The position numbers and the translations under genes were made by a program. The notes beneath the pieces are model-generated. The model was not told the DNA's origin, made no database searches, and was given only the letters and a program-made list of their open reading frames with translations. A stretch of DNA of 64,000 nt from assembly GCF_927798215.1 (NCBI RefSeq), contig NZ_CAKMMW010000009.1:62001-126000 (forward strand), in the 5' to 3' direction. Below are positions 59,716 through 64,000 of the stretch, in pieces. Every line of letters starts with the position of its first letter. Positions within the stretch are counted from its first letter, which is position 1. Origin of the DNA: Paenibacillus_E allorhizoplanae. GTDB taxonomy: Bacteria > Bacillota > Bacilli > Paenibacillales > NBRC-103111.

Positions 59716-61431
59716 TTAAAATAAGAAATATAACTGTGCCATCGGCAGCTCTGTCGCAGGCTCACAGGTCACGGCTTCGCCATCAACCTTCACCTCGTAG
59801 GTTTCCGGATTCACTTCTATAGAAGGAGTTCCGTCGTTATGAATCATATCTTTCTTCGAAATGCTGCGACAGCCTTTCACCGGCTCAATCCGCTTCTGCA
59901 ATCCGAATCGCTCCCTGATTCCGCTGTCATACGCTGCCTGAGAAACGAAGGTAATCGAGCTTTGCGTCAACGCTTTCCCAAATGCAGCGAACATCGGCCT
60001 ACCGAATACTGGCTGCGGTGTTGGGATAGATGCGTTCGGATCTCCCATTTGGGCATAAGCAATGCTGCCGCCTTTAAGGACGAGATCTGGCTTCACACCG
60101 AAAAACATCGGACTCCAAACGACCAAATCTGCGAATTTACCTGGTTCAATCGACCCTACCAGATGCGAGATGCCGTGGGTAATCGCTGGATTTATTGTAT
60201 ATTTCGCCATGTAGCGTTTGATTCGAAAATTATCATTGTCTTCGGTATCCGGAGCTAGCGGTCCGCGCTGCTTTTTCATTTTATCCGCCGTTTGCCACGT
60301 TCGAATAATGACCTCACCCACTCGCCCCATCGCCTGTGAATCGGAGCTCAGCATACTGAACACGCCTAAGTCATGCAGAATATCCTCCGCTGCAATCGTC
60401 TCAGGGCGAATCCGAGAATCGGCGAAAGCGACATCTTCCGGAATTCGACTATCCAAGTGATGGCACACCATCAACATATCCAAATGTTCTTCTATTGTAT
60501 TGATCGTGTACGGGCGTGTCGGATTTGTCGAGGAGGGCAGAACATTCAGCTCAGCGGCCGCTCGGATAATATCTGGTGCATGACCGCCACCCGCTCCCTC
60601 GGTATGATACGTATGAATGGTACGTCCTTTGATCGCTGCAAGCGTATCCTCAAGAAATCCCGCTTCATTTAATGTATCCGTATGAATCGCTACTTGCACA
60701 TCATAACGATCTGCCGCTTCCAAGCACATGTCGATTGCTGCAGGCGTTGTTCCCCAATCCTCATGAAGCTTCAAACCAATGGCGCCAGCTTCAATTTGTT
60801 CCGTCAGAGGCTCCAAGAAAGAAGAGTTCCCTTTACCGGTAAAGCCCAGATTCATCGGAAATGCTTCGGCTGCCTCCAACATCCGCTGCATGTGCCAAGC
60901 GCCTGGCGTGCAGGTTGTTGCATTCGTTCCCGTAGCTGGCCCTGTACCACCGCCGATCATGGTCGTCACACCTGAGGAAAGTGCAGTTTCAATTTGCTGC
61001 GGACAAATAAAATGGATATGCGCGTCGATGCCGCCAGCCGTTACGATTTTACCCTCACCTGCAATAACCTCGGTGCTTGCACCTACGATCATATTCGAAT
61101 GCACGCCATCCATAATATCCGGGTTGCCTGCTTTGCCAATAGCCACAATATGACCATCCCGAATACCGATATCACCTTTGACAATGCCCCAATGATCAAT
61201 AATGACAGCATTCGTTATCAAAGTATCTAAAACACCCTGTGCCCGAGTTGCACCGCTGGATTGTCCCATACCGTCACGGATAACTTTCCCACCGCCAAAT
61301 TTACATTCATCCCCGTATACGGTGTAATCATGTTCGATTTGCGCCCAGAGCTCTGTGTCTGCCAATCGAATGGCATCGCCTGTTGTAGGGCCAAACATCA
61401 GTGCATAGTTCTTACGATCTATTCGACTCAC
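59716..61431 (-). CDS. ureC: Urease alpha subunit
   Basis: The 571-residue catalytic subunit hydrolysing urea to ammonia and carbamate. The nickel ligands and catalytic residues are all visible: H138 and H140 (GIDAHIHF), carbamylated lysine K221 with H223 (GLKLHEDWG), the HTEGAGGGHAPD block, the flap cysteine and histidine in MVCHHLD, and the aspartate in SSDSQAMG. Start is GTG with GGGAGGGG 7 bases upstream; it overlaps ureB by 20 bases. Confidence 0.98.
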   Translation of the reverse strand: MSRIDRKNYALMFGPTTGDAIRLADTELWAQIEHDYTVYGDECKFGGGKVIRDGMGQSSGATRAQGVLDTLITNAVIIDHWGIVKGDIGIRDGHIVAIGKAGNPDIMDGVHSNMIVGASTEVIAGEGKIVTAGGIDAHIHFICPQQIETALSSGVTTMIGGGTGPATGTNATTCTPGAWHMQRMLEAAEAFPMNLGFTGKGNSSFLEPLTEQIEAGAIGLKLHEDWGTTPAAIDMCLEAADRYDVQVAIHTDTLNEAGFLEDTLAAIKGRTIHTYHTEGAGGGHAPDIIRAAAELNVLPSSTNPTRPYTINTIEEHLDMLMVCHHLDSRIPEDVAFADSRIRPETIAAEDILHDLGVFSMLSSDSQAMGRVGEVIIRTWQTADKMKKQRGPLAPDTEDNDNFRIKRYMAKYTINPAITHGISHLVGSIEPGKFADLVVWSPMFFGVKPDLVLKGGSIAYAQMGDPNASIPTPQPVFGRPMFAAFGKALTQSSITFVSQAAYDSGIRERFGLQKRIEPVKGCRSISKKDMIHNDGTPSIEVNPETYEVKVDGEAVTCEPATELPMAQLYFLF

Positions 61432-61795
61432 CGAGCATCCCCTCCCAAGTCTGCCATCTGGCTTTTGTTTCGGCCGGCATTTTGTCTTTTACCGCTAATC
61501 CTTGACTCAAATTGTTAAGTCCGTAGCTCAACTTGGCTCCGCCTAATTCGACAAGTTGAACCGGTTTCTGCTCGCCAGGCTCGAAACGGACTGCCGTTCC
61601 TGCCGGAATGTCTAGGCGCATGCCAAAGGCTAGCTCTCTTGAGAAATCCAACCCTCGATTGACTTCAAAAAAATGAAAATGCGACCCCACTTGAACTGGG
61701 CGATCCCCTATATTTGTAACTATGATTTCTATCGTCTGTCTGAGTGCATTCATTTCTATATAGCCTTTGGCTGTTCGATATTCACCGGGAACCAT
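61412..61795 (-). CDS. ureB: Urease beta subunit
   Basis: A 127-residue structural subunit. The opening MVPGEYRTAKGYIEMNA (GEY...G.I..N) and the VGSHFHFFEVN block with RLDIPAGTAVRFEPGE are diagnostic. Separate gamma and beta genes are the usual bacterial arrangement. GGGGCGAG precedes the ATG. Its end overlaps the ureC start by 20 bases, suggesting translational coupling. Confidence 0.97.
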   Translation of the reverse strand: MVPGEYRTAKGYIEMNALRQTIEIIVTNIGDRPVQVGSHFHFFEVNRGLDFSRELAFGMRLDIPAGTAVRFEPGEQKPVQLVELGGAKLSYGLNNLSQGLAVKDKMPAETKARWQTWEGMLGESNRS

Positions 61796-61818
61796 GTGCT
61801 CGCCCCTTTCATGATTAT

Positions 61819-62121
61819 TTAAGTAATAGGTTCATGTACGGTAACTAATTTGGTTCCATCGGGGAACGTGGCTTCCACTTGCACTTCGTGAATCATTTGA
61901 GGCACACCTTCCATAACTTGATCTGCCTTCAATATAGTCGTACCGAATGCCATGAGCTGTGCGACCGTCAAGCCATCCCTTGCTCCTTCCATAATCTCGG
62001 AAGTCAACAGAGCAATACTTTCTGGATAATTCAGCTTTAAGCCCCTGGCAAGCCTTCGTCTAGCTAAGTCAGCAGCTACGGTAATGAGTAACTTCTCTTT
62101 CTCTCTTTCCGTTAAATGCAC
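61819..62121 (-). CDS. ureA: Urease gamma subunit
   Basis: The 100-residue small subunit (MHLTEREKEKLLITVAADL start, NYPESIALLTSEIMEGARDG and GTKLVTVHEPI later). I set the start at the GTG at 62121, which matches the family's MHLTxxE N-terminus and has AGAGGTG 6 bases upstream; an ATG at 62187 would add 22 atypical residues. First gene of the operon, 25 bases before ureB, with two nitrogen-control boxes upstream. Confidence 0.97.
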   Translation of the reverse strand: MHLTEREKEKLLITVAADLARRRLARGLKLNYPESIALLTSEIMEGARDGLTVAQLMAFGTTILKADQVMEGVPQMIHEVQVEATFPDGTKLVTVHEPIT

Positions 62122-62203
62122 GTTTCTCACCTCTTCTAAATCCGAATAATGGCAATCCTTTACACTCATTATATTCGTGTATTTCACGATTGTAAATCTT
62201 TAA

Positions 62204-62220
62204 TGTTATGTATATTGACA
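62204..62220. promoter_or_regulatory. GlnR/TnrA-type box, ureA-proximal
   Basis: TGTTATGTATATTGACA is a full match to TGTNA-N7-TNACA. It lies 83 bases before the ureA start and in the ure/urt divergent promoter region. Confidence 0.72.
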
Positions 62221-62318
62221 TAAATACCGTATTCCTTGAACAAATATTTCGTTTTCATGTGATTTTTACAAGTATTTCACGTAGATTTGTGCATTTTCAC
62301 CAAATAATATTTAATTAG

Positions 62319-62335
62319 TGTCATGTATGTTGACA
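62319..62335. promoter_or_regulatory. GlnR/TnrA-type box, urtA-proximal
   Basis: TGTCATGTATGTTGACA is a full match to TGTNA-N7-TNACA and differs at only two positions from the box 115 bases to the left. It lies 70 bases before the urtA start. Confidence 0.72.
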
Positions 62336-62404
62336 TTAACTTGTATCGCCATTTATCATAAGCCATGTAATCCAAATCTTGTAAGGCAAGGGAGTGGGAC
62401 GTGA

Positions 62405-63652
62405 ATGAGAGAGATAAGAAACAAAGGTAAGCTTACAGTTGCACTAAGTATGGCTTTGATGTTAGTAGCGGCCGGCTGTGCGAAGACAGAATCTACCACC
62501 TCTACGACGACTGCACCTGTGGCTTCAACATCTGGCGATACCGTACCAGTGGGAATTCTTCACTCACTAACAGGTACAATGTCCATCAGTGAGGTATCTG
62601 TTCGAGATGCTGAGCTCATGGCGATTGATGAAATTAATGCAGCTGGGGGACTATTGGGCAAAAAGATTAAACCCGTGATCGAAGATGGGGCATCGGATTG
62701 GCCAACTTTTGCAGAGAAGACAAAGAAGCTCCTGCAAAAAGACAGCGTAGTAACAATTTTCGGTTGTTGGACATCGGCTAGCCGTAAAGCAGTACTACCG
62801 GTTGTCGAGCAAAACAAAGGATTGCTGTGGTACCCGGTACAGTATGAAGGTGTAGAATCCTCACCTAACATCTTCTACATCGGCGCAACAACGAACCAAC
62901 AAATCATCCCTGCAGTAACATGGCTTCTGCAAAATAAAGGCAAGAAATTCTTCCTCCTTGGTTCCGACTACGTCTTCCCTAGAACAGCCAATAAAATTAT
63001 TAAAGAGCAGTTGAAAGCCGATGGCGGAACACTGGTTGCTGAAGAATACACACCGCTTGGACACACGGACTACAATACAATCATTAGTAAGATTAAAAAG
63101 GAAAAACCAGACGTTGTCTTCAACACATTGAACGGCGATAGTAACGTTGCTTTCTTTAAGCAGCTGAAAGATGCTGGAATTTCGGCTAAGGATTTAACTA
63201 CTATGTCCGTGAGTATTGCCGAAGAAGAAGTCCGTGGTATCGGTGCTTCCGTACTCGATGGTCACTACACAGCATGGAACTACTATCAAACAACAGATAC
63301 ACCTGAAAACAAAAAGTTCGTTGAGGCTTACAAAGCCAAATACGGTAAGGACCGCGTAACGGATGATCCCATTGAAGCAGGGTACACGGCTGTGTATCTG
63401 TGGGCTGAAGCTGTGAAAAAAGCAGGTTCCTTTGATGTAGAGAAAGTAAAAGCAGCAGCCAAAGGAATCGAGTGGAATTCACCTGAAGGTAAAGTCACCA
63501 TTGATGGTGAGAATCAACATATTTACAAAACAGCACGTATCGGCCAAATTACAGCAGATGGCCAAATCAAAGAAATTTGGAATTCTGGTAAAGCACTCAA
63601 ACCGGATCCATTCCTCAAAACATACCCTTGGGGCGCAGAAGTAACGAAATAA
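62405..63652 (+). CDS. urtA: Urea ABC transporter substrate-binding lipoprotein
   Basis: A 415-residue lipoprotein (signal MALMLVAAGC, lipobox VAAGC) of the Leu/Ile/Val-binding periplasmic family, urea subgroup. VGILHSLTGTMSISE, DELMAIDEINAAGG-like DAELMAIDEINAAGG, FGCWTSASRKAVLPVVE and LWYPVQYEG are the blocks that separate UrtA (and FmdD) from amino-acid binders. Ribosome site GGGAGTGGG. It is divergent from urease and begins a urt operon, so urea uptake and hydrolysis are paired. Confidence 0.94.
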   Translation: MREIRNKGKLTVALSMALMLVAAGCAKTESTTSTTTAPVASTSGDTVPVGILHSLTGTMSISEVSVRDAELMAIDEINAAGGLLGKKIKPVIEDGASDWPTFAEKTKKLLQKDSVVTIFGCWTSASRKAVLPVVEQNKGLLWYPVQYEGVESSPNIFYIGATTNQQIIPAVTWLLQNKGKKFFLLGSDYVFPRTANKIIKEQLKADGGTLVAEEYTPLGHTDYNTIISKIKKEKPDVVFNTLNGDSNVAFFKQLKDAGISAKDLTTMSVSIAEEEVRGIGASVLDGHYTAWNYYQTTDTPENKKFVEAYKAKYGKDRVTDDPIEAGYTAVYLWAEAVKKAGSFDVEKVKAAAKGIEWNSPEGKVTIDGENQHIYKTARIGQITADGQIKEIWNSGKALKPDPFLKTYPWGAEVTK

Positions 63653-63676
63653 TCCTTACAAGTTAGTACTCAGAAA

Positions 63677-63702
63677 CCAGGACTGCCTAACTGCAGTCCT
63701 GG
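63677..63702 (+). terminator. Hairpin between urtA and urtB
   Basis: CCAGGACTGC pairs perfectly with GCAGTCCTGG around a 6-base loop. The following bases (ATTTCATCATTTT) are only moderately T-rich, so it is more likely a partial terminator or 3'-end stabiliser that keeps urtA mRNA above that of the downstream genes. Confidence 0.6.
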
Positions 63703-63743
63703 ATTTCATCATTTTACTCCGGTTTCAGAGAGGAGAAGTCGCT

Positions 63744-64000
63744 ATGAGTTTGCTACTGCTTCAAATATTTAACGGACTCAGCTTAAGCTCCATTCTGCTT
63801 TTGATCGCAATCGGTCTCGCCATTACCTTCGGTCTCATGAACGTTATGAATATGGCGCACGGCGAATTTATTATGATTGGTGCTTATATGGCCTACCTCG
63901 TACAGAAATGGTTTCAATCGTATATGCCCGCTTCTGCATTCGGCTGGTATTTCGTCGTTTCACTCGGCGTTGCCTTTGTCGTTGCCTTCGCCATAGGCTG
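63744..64000 (+). CDS. urtB: Urea ABC transporter permease UrtB (N-terminal fragment, cut by window edge)
   Basis: The first 85 residues of a LivH-type permease: helix 1 from LLLQIFNGLSLSSILLLIAIGLAI (quoted in part), then the FGLMNVMNMAHGEFIMIGAYMA element that is nearly invariant in this family, and a third helix. GGAG(AGGAGAAG) precedes the ATG. It follows urtA by 91 bases with an intervening hairpin. The context makes the urea subgroup likely over branched-chain amino acids. Confidence 0.92.
   Translation, partial: MSLLLLQIFNGLSLSSILLLIAIGLAITFGLMNVMNMAHGEFIMIGAYMAYLVQKWFQSYMPASAFGWYFVVSLGVAFVVAFAIG

Noticed and set aside
1..64000. Prophage, transposon, integron, CRISPR array, tRNA or rRNA
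   Set aside because: No transposase, integrase, phage structural genes, regular spacer arrays or tRNA/rRNA-like sequences were seen on either strand.

Overview
This 64 kb window looks like chromosome of a Gram-positive, endospore-forming member of the Bacillales, most likely Paenibacillus or a close relative. The evidence is strong AGGAGG-type ribosome sites with frequent TTG and GTG starts, Firmicutes-type SdhCAB, HemQ, DnaB/DnaI primosome proteins, Sda and Spo0E-like sporulation regulators, DUF4183 proteins, and conserved Bacillus gene neighbourhoods (yuiB/ndh/yumC; yutM/yutJ/yuzB/yutI). Most genes lie on the minus strand. I see no rRNA, tRNA, CRISPR array, transposase, integrase or phage block. 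No function was tested by search; all calls rest on reading motifs and gene order.

Left end (1-2.1 kb): a guanidine-I (ykkC)-type riboswitch leader controls a nitrate/sulfonate-type ABC transporter (lipoprotein plus truncated permease), with a GlnR/TnrA-type box upstream. A small His-rich ORF and a tandemly duplicated pair of hairpins follow. 2.1-14.5 kb: sdhCAB with a clear sigma-A promoter, a divergent LysR regulator, an orphan response regulator, a Ktr potassium uptake pair, a CPBP protease, uvrC, trxA, a MerR regulator and a tiny membrane protein.

14.7-30.3 kb: dnaB-dnaI; a respiratory/heme set (hemQ, yuiB, ndh with a Rex-like operator, yumC-type reductase with a Fur-like box); a small zinc protein whose ribosome site is buried in a UNCG-capped hairpin; sda behind a cluster of DnaA boxes; a MerR-methyltransferase fusion and a second methyltransferase sharing a 19-bp-spacer promoter motif; then Fe-S assembly genes, a Spo0E-like phosphatase, mqnE (futalosine menaquinone route) and a second NDH-2-like enzyme.

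30.3-57 kb: SDR plus HEPN-like pair, EamA exporter coupled to a UbiD-family decarboxylase, ctaA, thioredoxin-like, SPFH plus Arc-type regulator, two DUF4183 proteins, a GntR(YtrA-type)-ABC operon with a palindromic operator, DUF2515, a MurJ-type flippase, HAD hydrolases, asnB, a class B PBP, a CvpA-like/transglutaminase fusion, MFS, toprim, Sco and ctaB.

Right end (57.4-64 kb): ureABCFGD without ureE, divergent from urtA-urtB (urea ABC uptake). Two perfect GlnR/TnrA-type boxes lie between them. With the left-end box, this suggests that guanidine or other nitrogen uptake, urea uptake and urease form one nitrogen-scavenging regulon. I found no convincing wholly new defence or mobile system. The most novel-looking items are the MerR-methyltransferase pair, the UNCG hairpin at a start codon and the urease/guanidine nitrogen circuit.
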